From Neckera pumila (lineage: Eukaryota; Streptophyta; Bryopsida; Hypnales; Neckeraceae): a stretch of DNA of 64,000 nucleotides. The position numbers were made by a program, and so were the translations under genes. Shown here piece after piece: positions 45,201 through 56,816 of this stretch. The notes below the pieces were generated by a model. That model was not told the DNA's origin. It worked only from the letters and a program-made list of their open reading frames with translations, and made no database searches. Location: contig OZ018408.1 of assembly GCA_963969595.1 (NCBI GenBank), forward strand, positions 17,667,823 to 17,731,822, read 5' to 3'. Positions within the stretch are counted from its first letter, which is position 1; each line of letters begins with the position of its first letter.

Positions 45201-46975
45201 GCTACTTACCCCACTTTTCACGTAAAATCCATAGTCGAGATTTTTGAACATTGTGCGAAGAAACGTTTCCACTGTAGAGATACTGTAGTGGAGGAGGGGT
45301 GAAAATGTCGGCATGGTAGAACTTGTAGCGGTCTTAACTTATTCAGTTCCCCACGCCCCACGCGGACGGAGCTGTCTTGCTTTATGATCCTATGAAAGTT
45401 CACTTTCGTATTCATGAAATAGAGTTGGTATTCATGGCCATCATAGTCTATTTCCATCTACAGGTGGCTCACTTGGCTGGACGTTATTTTTAAACTCTGC
45501 AACCTGGGCTCTAAAAAGTCGGAATTTGGACAGACGCTCAAAAATACCTTGGCAGGAAATCTTGGAATCGTTTGGAGTTCACACTGTCACTGAGTCAACA
45601 ACTTCGACTGGTAGTGTAATTTGTACACATTCGACGTGCAATAGATTTTGGATAATGTCGAATTGAATTTCTTATGAGGGTTTTGAATTTGTAATGTTCA
45701 GTTCTGGTGAGCTACTGTGTAGTTATGAAAATTAGCATTTCGTTGTGGTTAGAGCCTTTGACTTCCACAGTGACGGTTACTTGGGATGCAAATTGTTTGT
45801 TTCAACTTCTCATTAGTTTCTTAGATGGTTTATTCAAGGTTCCCACATCCAAGCCCAATTTCTATTAGAGCAATAGAGCATCCAAAGTTGCAACTTCCAA
45901 TACAAAACTTAAATATTGCAGGAATTCAAATTTTTAGTCAAATACTTTACACTGGCAGAATTCCATGACGGAAATCGGTGCCCGTGGTGAAGGCTTACGA
46001 CAAGGAATTGTCGCAATTTTGAATCCCCAGTTAAAGCGACACTCAAACAGGCCTCTGTAATCAAATCCTTTACAAATTATAATGACACTCTGGAATATTA
46101 TTCTGCACACTTGCCGCACTGCTATTGATTGAAACACACTTGTCATTTACTCATACTAATTGACTATAAATATGACTGTCTCTGCAGCAGTCAAACTAAC
46201 GGGATGGAGTGAAAAACATTATTTATTTATTTATTTATTTTAAACACATGGACAATTTCCACTGATAGAGGAAACACTACAAAGAACCAAGGGAACCAGT
46301 CCCCGGTGGAATTTTTTAGTGAAAAACAATTTTGTGTTGCCCATCTAAACCCTCATATTAGTCGGATACACCTTAAACAAATAGGATAGTGGCTTTTATA
46401 GTTATGGATACTTGGACGTCAAAATTTTGGCACACTGACAATTGGCATTTTAACATGAATGACCTTCCTCCTTCCTCCTTCCTCACTTTGATTTCCAACT
46501 CCAGCCCCGAACCTTTGACACTCTGAAATGCTCCAAGTTGATGAATATGAAGTTTATTTTTCGTCGTTACTTATGCAGATGTCCCTCAACGAGCATGCAG
46601 TGAAACGAAAATGAGCTTCACCTTACAATCCCTGACATGAAGGTACTTGCCTGAATATTACTCCCAGATATCCTTATCCACACGACCCTGCGTGTCCTTA
46701 TAAAGATGCACGGGTTCGTGAGGTAACTTCAGCTGCACATGCAGGGTGATATTACGAAACAACCCAATCCGGCATAGCCTTTTCAGATTCAACACTAAAC
46801 AAGAGGCTTCAAAATTGCTCCGAAATTAACTGACGAATCCCCAATTCGCAGCAATTGCAACTTGTACGGGTTTACGACTGCTTCATTCATTACTAACCCA
46901 CAGGATTTCAGGGCTTCAAAGATTAAACTAAACATTGTCGCGATCGCATAAGTACGTGATGCACGTCCTCATATT
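42207..46975. other. spacer between the two germin-like genes
   Basis: 42.2-44.9 kb is AT-rich with no gene recognised. A palindromic cluster of CGTCATG / CATGACG words lies at 44324-44365 and again near 44690. From about 44.95 kb the DNA becomes less repetitive. An ORF at 45218-45457 on the minus strand (79 codons, MEIDYDGHEYQLYFMNTKV) has protein-like composition and an ATG but no known domain. TATAAAG near 46699 and the region up to 46975 may be the promoter of germin-like copy 2. Confidence 0.45.
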
Positions 46976-47070
46976 CCATCACTCGACTGATCACTCAGCT
47001 CACATCTCTCTCCCGTGATTGAGCTCTCTGGTAAGTACGTGCTTGCTTGTTAGCTGTTCTGTCGATCGCG
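46976..47070 (+). promoter_or_regulatory. leader of germin-like copy 2
   Basis: CCATCACTCGACTGATCACT begins the stretch shared with copy 1. It also has CATCTCTCTCCCGTGA and the donor-like GGTAAGTACG at about 47031. No TATA box lies at the position used by copy 1. The nearest candidate is TATAAAG about 370 bp before the ATG. The two copies may therefore differ in their transcription start and expression. Confidence 0.5.
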
Positions 47071-47727
47071 ATGGCAAAGCTCCTGGTGGCTGTGGTGGCG
47101 GCCTCGGTGCTGATGGTGGCCTTTGTGAGCGCGACGGACCCCAGCGCCATCAACGACTTCTGCGTGGCGGACCTGAAGAGCACTCTGGTGTTCAACGGAC
47201 TCGTCTGCAAGGCCCCGGCGATGGTGATGTCGGAGGAGTTCGCGTTCCGCGGCTTCCGCGCCGACGCCGACACCAACAACCCATCGGGCATCGGCATCAT
47301 TCCTGGCTTCGCCGGAGTCAACTACCCGGCGCTCAACACGCTGAGCTTCGCACTGGTCAAGTTCAACTACGCCAAGGGGGGCCTGGTGCCCCCGCACACC
47401 CACCCGCGCGCGTCCGAGGTGATCACGGTGACCAAGGGCGAGGTGTACGTGGGCTTCGTGGACACGGCGGGTAAGCTGTACGCCGTGACGCTCAAGAAGG
47501 ACGACTTCTTTGTGTTCCCGCAGGGGTTGGTGCACTTCCAGCTCAATAGCGGCGGCGGACACGCGAAGACGGTGTCGGTGCTGAACGCGCAGAACCCTGG
47601 CGTGCAGCTGATGCCGTCGGCGCTCTTCGGATCCAGCCCTGCCATCCTGTCGAAGATCCTGGCCAAGGCCTTCGGAATCTCCGTCTCGCAGGTCGACATG
47701 ATCAAGAAGGGGTTCCAGCCCGCGTAG
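47071..47727 (+). CDS. germin-like protein (cupin), copy 2
   Basis: Encodes the same 218-residue secreted cupin as 40901-41557 except Val instead of Leu at residue 8, inside the signal peptide, so the mature proteins are identical. The metal ligands His109, His111, Glu116 and His155, the disulfide Cys31/Cys46 and the unusual Asp in box 2 are all kept. I count 7 differences in 657 bases: three within the first 24 and four synonymous ones in the last 230. The 3' flank, with TATATATAGAACATATATTTC right after the stop, has no similarity to that of copy 1. Both copies look intact and are probably functional. Confidence 0.95.
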   Translation: MAKLLVAVVAASVLMVAFVSATDPSAINDFCVADLKSTLVFNGLVCKAPAMVMSEEFAFRGFRADADTNNPSGIGIIPGFAGVNYPALNTLSFALVKFNYAKGGLVPPHTHPRASEVITVTKGEVYVGFVDTAGKLYAVTLKKDDFFVFPQGLVHFQLNSGGGHAKTVSVLNAQNPGVQLMPSALFGSSPAILSKILAKAFGISVSQVDMIKKGFQPA

Positions 47728-50326
47728 AATATATATAGAACATATATTTCTGTAATCTGTGCAACATTCCTGCACGCATGAGCCTGCAACAGCTAGAAGA
47801 TTCAAGCATATGGGCCCATAGTTTGTGTAAGGTGTGCAACAGTTTGGGATAGCAGCGCGTTCATGCATGCAGCCGGGGGTTGCGGGTAAACTGGTGACTT
47901 GTTGATTGTGATTTTTTGGGGGGCAGGAGTTAGTGTACTTAGAACTGCTCGTTTTATTGATTGATGGCTGGTGGGCAAGTTGGTGTGGCAGTCACAGATA
48001 GGAACGATTGTTTGAATAAGAGTCGATAAGTTGACCTGAATTGTAATTAAGGCAGTTACGCTGGTTTTGTAACGCCAAGATTGAACATATTCAATTTATC
48101 TATTGGGAGATTTTAAGTCCAGATTTCCCCGCAAGATCAATGTAACGTGCTCGGGGACGTACTAATCTGTGTCTTGTGACCGAACACTCTGCGAACACAA
48201 TATCACTAGCTAGAGTTCATCTGCTTTAGTGCGTGTGGCTACGTGGATCAGTCGTTTGAAACAGATTAAATACCTTGGGGTCTAACCGTCGAATGTAATA
48301 CGGTGTAGTTTGTTTTGACGGACATGCGACTTCTGCTTAGGATGTCTGTGTAGGGACATACATATAGTTGTAAGCTTCATGTGCATAGATTCAAATGTGA
48401 AATTATATCGCTGATCTATCTAATTGTGCATCTGCACGTATAGCTAGAATCCTGACACGTAATAATTTAACTTCGCTTTAGAAAATCCATATCTTTGAGT
48501 CTATGTCATGGACACTGTTATAATTCTTTTTAGAGGCCTAAAGTTGTCATTCATACTCAAACATCGCTGATTGATAGGGTCAAAGAATTGCATACCTATT
48601 CGCCCATGTCAATGATCGATTCAGCAACTGAAAGTGTAGAGACTTGCCTCTTTTTCATTCACAATTGGTCTGCTCCTGAGATGTTATATTAGTCGAATGC
48701 ATTGGCAAACGAGTAAAATTTAACGAGTACGAGGGAAATCTACTGTAGGGTACGGCAGGTGCTGACCGTTGCCTGTAACGTAGGGCAAAAATCAAGGCAG
48801 CATGAATGTTTTGGGCAACCGCTGCAGGAGACATTTTAATCATCTTCGGAACGGTGATGCCTCTGGAGCAGTCGCACTTCTTAACCAGGTCGATATAAGT
48901 TTAGATTATGCTCGCGATTTTAAATCAGAAATTCCAGTGTCTGATCCTCTTTACACTGAGTCCTGCCAGGCATGGAAACAACATCTTAAAAATGGTCATA
49001 TTCGTGAAAATGGCTTGTTTTGGAGCGCCAAATTGTGATGTTGGTGTCAAAGTTATGAACACAACAAGAGTACATTCCATGGTCATGTTTGTTATTTCGA
49101 CACAATTTCCAGAAGCCAAAACGACATGTTCAAGTTCTGAACGTCCTAATTTCGACACAATTTGCTCAAATGGGATTCTGTTTCAGGGTTCCAAAATCTC
49201 CAACAAAAATACATCCAGTTTCCTGAATAAGTTACTATTCCACTCTACTTCAAACCCTGTCGCTTTTCATGCCCTGAAATAGCAACAAAACTTGGGGTGA
49301 AAAAATGGTCACAAATGACAAAATGTGGGGCTGACTTGGCTACTAACATTAGATCAGTTTCAGCCTCCAGTGAGTGAGAAGCGATAGAGGTCTGGGTCTC
49401 CGGAATTAAAATTGACAGGGTTCACCATAGTGTTCCCTTTGTTCAAAACCATGGCCAACCAATTAGTCATTTGCTACTATAAATTCTTAGTGTTAATTTT
49501 TTTAAATTGACAATATATTGTTACTTTGTCATCTTTCACATCAATTTTGTTAAATTGACACTATATTGTTACTTTGTCACCTTTCAAAACACTTGTTTTG
49601 AAATAAAAATTCATACCTATTGTAGATGTTAACAAGGAAGTTAGACTTTTATGTACATACTAGCGATTGGCGCTTGCTTTGCTGCGCATTAAACATATTA
49701 CTTTCATCATTTTTTCATGTGATAGAATGTAGATAAACAAAGTATGTATAGTCTTTAAATGAAAATATTGACATCCTCATACAATATTCTTTAAAAAAAT
49801 TTATATAGTGCAATATAAAGTAATTATAGAAAATCTTCATATAAAATTTCTACAAAATAACCTTTGCAAAGATGAAAACATTGCAATAAGAATAAATTAA
49901 TCAAGTGAACAATGTAAGTAGAATCTTCACATTTGAATGTGTAGAGCAACGCTAGCGGTTGGTGCTTCCTTATTCTTTAATATCACATTTTAGAAAGACA
50001 TGGAATTTATCTACAATTTTGTTGTCTGAAAAGTTTCTTTGAAATTTTTTAGAAGTATCCATTTAATTTTCAAATATTTCACAAAAAGAATACATAATAT
50101 ATAATAGAAAGTATCCTATGGCTATTACAAAAGCAATTGAATTTCCATAATATTATTCAAAATTGAATTGTAATATTATAGAGGTAGTTGTGATTTTAGT
50201 AGTATGATATGTCACAATTTTTGGCATTGAAATTGCATCACTTTAACAATGTTGACGTTTCTTGACATTGATTTGAAAAGGGAACCTGAAGCTACTTGTA
50301 TTCAACTTATGTTCTTGAAAACACTT
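47728..50326. other. region downstream of germin-like copy 2
   Basis: The first few hundred bases should hold the 3' UTR and poly(A) site. A possible small exon lies at 48802-48888: ATG, 29 codons, MNVLGNRCRRHFNHLRNGDA, then ALLNQ and a donor CAG/GTCGAT. It is unidentified. From 49.45 kb the DNA is AT-rich with a short direct repeat: AAATTGACAATATATTGTTACTTTGTCA and its variant near 49504 and 49553 share ATATTGTTACTTTGTCA. Confidence 0.4.
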
Positions 50327-50330
50327 TTAA

Positions 50331-51253
50331 CCCCTAAAGGACCATTGTCCCTTTGGGGGACAAATGCATTTTCGGGCAGGTACCTATGGGCTGAAATTTT
50401 CTTCTGATTTTTTGAAACTTTTTTTGGAGGTAGAGAATCTAATTAGCTTCATGGGAATATAATTTTTTTCACAATTGGTGCTCGGGAACAAAAGTTATGA
50501 CCAAATAAGCTCAAAACAGGGGACGGCGGGCAGCAAAACAAATTTGCAATTTTTTTTTTTTTTTTTGAGTATTTTTTTTCTCATAGATTATATTTTTGTC
50601 TATCTAGAAAGCTTTGATTCATTTCATTTGGATTTTGTATGAGAAAGTTATGGACATTCTTGTTTTTTGGGCAGTTAGAGCATTTTCTTGAAAAAAATCA
50701 CTTGTAGGATTCATTACTGAATGTAATGTTTCAAATTTTTCAATTTTTTTTTTTTTGCATGGTTTAGTTTACTTGCTAGAACAATCTCACCATTGGAATT
50801 AGTGCATTTTAATTCCATCAAAAATATATGAATATTTTAGATTTTCCTTCTATCTTGTACCTACTTCTACTTAACAATTTTTTTAATAAGGAAAATTAAG
50901 TTTTTTTGAACATTTCTTTTTTTGGCTAGATTCTCAACTCAATTCTCCAGTATAAACATTAAAAGCTCAAAACTCTGTAGTGCAAAAAAATAAAGTTAAA
51001 AATGTTCAAACTCAAAAAATCTAGTCCCGGAATGTGCTGAAAAACTTGTTTTTTTCACTTTAAACGTAGATATCTTGCAATCTGTGCGGTCAAAAATTCT
51101 GAAATTTTTTCCACACACTCTCATACTAGTTAGGTGTAAGATCCTATGGTTAGATGCGGAAAAAAAACACTTTTCAAATTTTTATACTTTTTGCTATAGA
51201 AATGGTAGTTTTGAGTGTTTTTGGGCAGGAAAAGGGCCTTGGTCCTTTAGGGG
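50331..51253 (+). mobile_element. complete 923 bp TTAA-family element
   Basis: Perfect TTAA at 50327-50330 and 51254-51257 flanks CCCCTAAAGGACC ... GGTCCTTTAGGGG. It is collinear with the copies at 22355 and 31001 at high identity. It has no transposase. This is the best-preserved copy. Confidence 0.92.
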
Positions 51254-51320
51254 TTAAGTTGATTTGAAAGATCATCAAGATTGGTCATGGTTTCAATTCA
51301 AATAGGATCCATTCTCATTA

Positions 51321-51590
51321 GAGAGGATTTGGAGGTGTTAGGAGACTGCGAGTTCCCCTACGTTCCCAAACTACGGGAACGCAGCTGCAGCAGTTAGCTG
51401 ATGTGGCACAACGACTGCCACATCATTTTTGAAAAGAAAACAAAAATGCTTAAAAATGATATTTTGGTAAAAAAAAAAAAAAATTGTTTTGAAAAAAAAA
51501 AATTCTAACACACCCATACTGCCATTCACTAAATTTGGACAGATTAGGGAATGGGCTTGAAACGGTCTCCCAAGGCTGCCGAATCCCCTC
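51321..51590 (+). mobile_element. TA-flanked MITE, copy b
   Basis: TA at 51319-51320 and 51591-51592 flanks GAGAGGATTTGGAGG and CCGAATCCCCTC. The core is GGGAACGCAGCTGCAGCAGT, then TAGCTGATGTGGCACA. It starts about 60 bp after the TTAA element ends. Confidence 0.85.
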
Positions 51591-51592
51591 TA

Positions 51593-52399
51593 ATGCAAGC
51601 GACCATGGGATCAGTTTGATGTGCACTATATGAAGTCACTGATACTACTATAGTCAATTTCGATAAAATGACAATATTTCAGGACTTGGCACTTTTAAAA
51701 ACAAGTTTTTCGAAACTTAAATCCATACTTTTCCTAAATTTTAAACCTTTTATGTACATATATGTCACAGATTTTGGAGTCAAAATTGTACCACTTTAAC
51801 AAAATTGTAGATTAATAATTTGTCACTTTTCTTTAATAAGTAGAAAATGCAAATAAGTTTAAATCAACACTTGCATGTTTAAATTTTCAAAGGCAAAAAT
51901 CATGAAAACACTTTATACTTTCCATTAGGACCATTTTCAAAGCAAATGGATAGTAGAATCTTTTAGATCTCAAATCAATTGAAATTAGCAAGCTACAAAA
52001 TGAAGTGAAATTGGTAAGCTTTCCTCTTCCACTAATGACCAGTACACATATGCCTTTGAAGACCTCTCAAAAATCAAATATTTATTTTTTTCAGTGAAAA
52101 ATAGAAGCTTTTAACAATGAACCTTCAATATTGCCAGTAAAAAATTTAGAATGGGGTCGTTGCAAGAATGACCTTCCATTTTGGTCCATTTTGGCTAGTA
52201 CTTCCAGTACTATGAGCTTTTGCATACAAATTTTTAAAAATAAAATAAAATAAGTATAATTAATATAACACTAAAAATAGCATATCACCAAAATTTCAGA
52301 CCTTAAAAAAATTTCAGGCCAAAAGTTATTCACAAAAAAGATGAGCTGAAATTTTGAAGAAAATACACATTTTGGTGTTTTAATTTGTTAAAAATAAGA
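51593..52399. other. AT-rich spacer
   Basis: No gene or transposon end was recognised. Confidence 0.4.
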
Positions 52400-52895
52400 A
52401 ACAATTTTTTAAGAAACTAAAAATTGCTATTTGGAAAGACTTCATGGTAAAGAGATTCCAACAAAAAATGATCTTGAAACCATCTTCAATGTTCAGAATT
52501 GCGCACACAAGGGAGCCCTCTTTGCATGGACATTGAGGATATAAAATAAAGTATTTTTTAATGCCCCTTGGTAGAAACATGACTTCCTACTATGGGAATA
52601 TACTATAGAAATTTCAGCTCCAAATCATTAAATTTGGGTACTCCTTACGTAGTAAAAATCCCTAAAATTCCTATATAACTCAAAATGTGACATAGTAAAT
52701 TAAATGATTTTCAAATATAAAATAATTTCTGAATTTTTTTGAAAAATATAAGATATGATTAAACTCAAAATGAGCATCTCCAATAAAAATGTCAAGTTCA
52801 TGCGAGTCATGCTTCAAAAGTTATTGCAAAAGGAAGCTTCCGCACTTTTTTTGTGATAATGTTTTAGTACCAATCTTTTTTGCAATCACCCAATG
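52400..52895 (+). repeat. dispersed repeat, copy 3
   Basis: Contains AACCATCTTCAATGTTCAGA, AAGGGAGCCCTCTTTGCATG, TTTCAGCTCCAAATCATTAA and TGTGATAATGTTTTAGTACC. Best match is the inverted copy at 36196-36660, then 15417-15765. Confidence 0.8.
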
Positions 52896-53689
52896 GTCAA
52901 AGTAATTTAGTTGCCCCACACAAAAACAAGCTTGAAGTTTTGGAACGACCATACATGGTTGCTCAAGGTTTTAGGGATTAATTTTGGAATGACCATACAT
53001 TGTCAAATGAGTGAAGACACATATCCCACATGGGTTGTAAACACTACCACCACCCCAATTCCATAAAGACGTCCTCTTTTCATCTTGTAACTAACCAAAT
53101 GTCAATGAAGTTAGTCCTCACATACTGGTGGATAAAAAAAATTGGTTTATAATGTTCATTGGATAATTTGGGGACATTTTTTTGTTTTTGCACAATTTGG
53201 TGTTAAATACAAATTGTTAAAAAATGTTAAAAAATCAAGATTAAAGTGCATTAGAGTATCTTAACTCTGATTTTTAAGTCCTTTGTTTTTGGATTTAAAC
53301 TAATGTTGACCATTTGACAACAGAACTGCAGGTGGGCGTAGATAGGGAAAAAATCAATTCTGAAGCCCAAAAGAATCCAATCCATAAAGTCCTCGGAGGA
53401 TTGTGGAACAGCTTTCCAATGAATCCATTTTTTCAATTCAGCTACTCCATAGTGACAAACCAAGCTATTAACAAGATGGTCTAACACTTTCCAAAAAACA
53501 CCAAAGTGAGCAATCAGCTTGGGCAAATCTCATGAAACCAGTCAGGCCATGACTATTTTTGGGACTAAAAAAATTTCAACTTATTTTATTTTATTTTATT
53601 TTATTTAAACATACAGACCATTGTATTTGTGGTTTTTAATCCTTACATCTCCTTGAAGATTCTTAATTGCTTAATTGACAATGGTTTCA
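52896..53689. other. AT-rich spacer
   Basis: A TTTTA run lies near 53580-53606. No gene was recognised. The 91-codon ORF at 53251-53526 (minus) has no known features. Confidence 0.4.
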
Positions 53690-54560
53690 ATTACGTCAAA
53701 TTAAATTCAATCAAGCCATAGAATTTGACTTAGTTGGATTTTATTTGACTTCATTGAAACAATATAAGTGTCAAATAAGCCACTTGTTTGGTTTAGTGAG
53801 TTAAGACTTGTGAAGAAAAGCTCTTTGTACTAGGTTGGTAGGAATTTGGGAAACAGTGCATATAGGATATATGAATTAGGAAGAAAAGGAGCTTGGTGAC
53901 TTGGTCACTCATTTTGAAGTAGAATCCAAAAGTTGTGTACAAGTTGAAATTGCAGACCACATTTAGGCATAGTAGAAAAAAAAAATTGAAAAAGTTTGAA
54001 CTCAAAAAAATGAGGAAATTATACTACCTTTCATCTTCAAAAATACGTTCAGGGTTTTGAGCCTCCACCTAAAAGTTATAGACAAATTTGAAAGAAAGTG
54101 TTCACAAATGTCCAAAAAAATGTCCTTTTCAACCCCTCTTTCAAATTTGTCCATAACTCTTAGATGGAGGCTCAAAACCTTAAACAAATTTTTGGAAATG
54201 AAAGGTAGCATAATTTTTCCATTTTTTTAGTTCAAAATTTTTCCAAAAAAGTTTTTTTTCTATGCCTAATCGAGGTCTGAAATTTCATTTTTTACATCAT
54301 TTTGGGATTCTATTTCAAAATGAGTGACCAAACTCCTTTTCTCCTAATTCATATATCCCACATGCATTGTCTACCCTATTTCTACCCCACTACTATAAAG
54401 AGCTTCTCTCCACATGTAGTATGACACACTAAACTAAGCAATTGTCTTAATTTGACTTCAATTGTTTAAATTAAGCCAAATGAAGTGGCTTTTGAAGCTA
54501 GTTGCCTAAGAAAATTAGCTTCAAAAGCCACTTCATTTGGCTTAATTTTTTTGACCCTAA
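53690..54560. repeat. fold-back element (large inverted repeat)
   Basis: The two halves mirror each other around about 54110. GATATATGAATTAGGA-GAAAAGGAG, ACTCATTTTGAA-TAGAATCC, GGCATAG, GAGCCTCCA and TTTGGACA-like words on the left (53865-54110) return inverted on the right (54115-54365). A weaker match continues outward through CTCTTT, TTTAGTG and TTGACTTCA. Identity is highest near the centre. No ORF was found. Confidence 0.8.
54471..54545. repeat. perfect 30 bp hairpin
   Basis: 54471-54500 and 54516-54545 are exact inverted copies separated by 15 bp. The left arm starts TTAAGCCAAATGAAGTGGCT. RNA from here would form a long perfect stem, of small-RNA precursor size. Confidence 0.93.
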
Positions 54561-56543
54561 CTTAAGTTAATTATAAATTAGGGTTATGGTGCATTTGAGT
54601 GCTTTAATCCAAATTTTTTAACTCTTTATAATAAGTTTTCGGGCCACTGCCAAGCATCTGACACCGCAAATTTTGGTGGGCGAGAAAAGGGAAAAATCAT
54701 CTTCTTGGCGGGAAAAATCATTTTTGGGGGCAAAAAAACCCCATTTTGCAGGGTCCTTGGAGGGCTAAATAGTAGCCCTTTAGAGGACCCGATTTTTCTC
54801 TAATGGGACTAAGTGTCTATTCAATAGAGGCAAGAGATCTCGAGTAGGTTCCTATAAAGTCATTTTTGGTTGGATGTCTATGAAATTTGGACAGAATGCA
54901 TAATTGTAGACCTCCTTGCTAAAAATCTAATTTTTTTCCGATCAGATGCCCATCAGTATCAAAAGCTATGCTGCCTTGAACTTTTTGGGTAGCTCAGGCA
55001 GCTTCGGGTAGCATGTACAAAATTCCTCTTATGATTTTAAAACTTGGCAAGTATATACTTTAGATGATGCAAGATGCAAATGTCAAAAAAAATAACTATA
55101 TGTAGAGCAAAAATCTCACTCTAGGAGGAGTTAAAGTTTGTTGGCCTTGTTGGGCAAGGTTGGAAAAAAATATTCTCTTAACTTCAAACGTCATAATCTT
55201 TCAATCCATGCAGTCAAATTTTCTGAAATTTTTCTATATATTCCTAAAGAAGTCTACTTCAAAATGATACAATTGAATTCTAAGAAAAAAAAAGCTTTTT
55301 TTTCATTTATTTTTCCTGCTTCCCTAAAAAGTGGTAATTTTTTGACAATTTTTGCCCAAATCTTTATGGTTAACAATAAAATAAAAAGCTTCTAATTTTT
55401 GCAATATTCATCAAAATATCCTTAAATGAAGATTCTTATGTAGATTAGGATGATTAGCATCCATCCAAAAAATTTCATGCACAAGTTCAAATTTATAAAT
55501 CATTAGAATTTGTTCAAGTTCTCAAAATATCCAAAGTAGCCTCCTTAGTCTTTTGGAGGTTAAGCATAAAATTATTTCTTAAGGAGGTGAACTAAATATG
55601 TACAATATTTCAAGAAAATAGATACTTTTACTTTTAAAATTGTAAAAATTAGAAACCTGTTTGAAAACAAAATAAAAATTAGTCATTTGTAAGTTGTCAC
55701 TATTCTATTATTATGTGGAGAAGGTCATTTACTATAAGACCACAAAAATATTTATTTTTATATTTTAAAAGAATACAAAAAAACATTACTTTGCAAAATT
55801 TACTACAATATATAATTAGCTATTTAAAAAATTATTTCATAAAATAGTTGTTATATTTAAGAGATTCCTTCATAAAATAGTTGTTAGTCTTATGTAATGC
55901 TATCTTTTCAAATTTTAAACTAAAAATTCTTTTTAATGAAAACTAAACAAAAGTCTTAATTTGAAATTCTTTTTAATGAAAACTTAATAATATTTCAAAT
56001 GCCTAAAATTAAAAATACAAGATATGTTCAGAAATCAATGTTTCCTACCAAGAAAAAACTAAAACTAAACAAAAACCTTAAAGAGACTATATCTTCTTTA
56101 CTATAAACTCAACTACATTAAAATCAATATTCCTAAAGTTGTACGTGCAAACATTCCAATATGCAAAGTGTAATAGAAAATAGTTTATGTCTTTTTTGCA
56201 ATCATTCAAAAATGCATCGATTTTTTGAAATCAAGATTCAGTTCCATAGCCTCATTTAGGATGCATTAGATTGGATATTCCGCTTTTGTAAATTGTAATA
56301 TAATTATAAATTCAGAAATTTGAAAATAATTCTTTTTTTTAAATTAAAAATTTCATTACTAAATAGAACCACTCACAAATGTATACTTTTGTTTGTATAT
56401 TCATTAATAACTTCACTGCTAATTTATTATTTGTACTTCAAACTTTCATTTACCATTTGTTTGAAGAATTTCCATCAAAGAGCATTTTTGCTATATTTGT
56501 ATATTGTATGTCATTTCCTTTTGAATGTCAAACTTTAGCATTA
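54561..56543. other. AT-rich stretch with an old TTAA-family fragment
   Basis: At about 55130-55340 the words TTCAATCCATGCAGTCAAATTTTCTGAAATTT-type (compare the family's CAATCTGTGCGGTCAAAAATT) and a later AAGTGGTAATTTTTT suggest a diverged fragment. At 54640-54790 GGGCGAGAAAAGGGAAAAATC and GGCGGGAAAAATC are short repeats. No gene was seen. Confidence 0.4.
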
Positions 56544-56814
56544 GATGACATTTTGGGGAATTGGAGGGCTGTTTTAGGCCCGTTCTCCAATTTGGCCCAA
56601 TTTTGTGAATAGCAGTACGGGCTGTCAAAAAATATTTATTAAGAAAAAAATTCAGATATTATTTTAAGCAAAAAAAAAATTTGCTTTTTTTGTTTCAAAA
56701 ATGACAAAACACGGTGTGTGCCACATCAGTCAACTATTGCAGCTGCGTTCCATAGTCTATAAAAGCAAGGAACTCTTCGAGAACTCACGATCTCCCAATG
56801 CCTTGAAATGTCAT
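56544..56814 (-). mobile_element. TA-flanked MITE, copy c (inverted)
   Basis: TA precedes GATGACATTTTGGGG and follows GAAATGTCAT. The block TTCTCCAATTTGGCCCAATT, CAGTACGGGCTGTCA, and the reverse of the CAGCAGTTGGCTGA core appear in opposite order to copies a, b and d. It resembles copy a most. Confidence 0.8.
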
Positions 56815-56816
56815 TA

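Noticed and set aside
47050..47868. 272-codon antisense ORF over germin-like copy 2
   Set aside because: It lies in a high-GC gene where few stops occur by chance. Its product is Arg/His/Glu-rich low-complexity text, and the sense frame has a signal peptide and the germin motifs. The same applies to antisense and shifted ORFs over copy 1 (40854-41585, 41066-41578).
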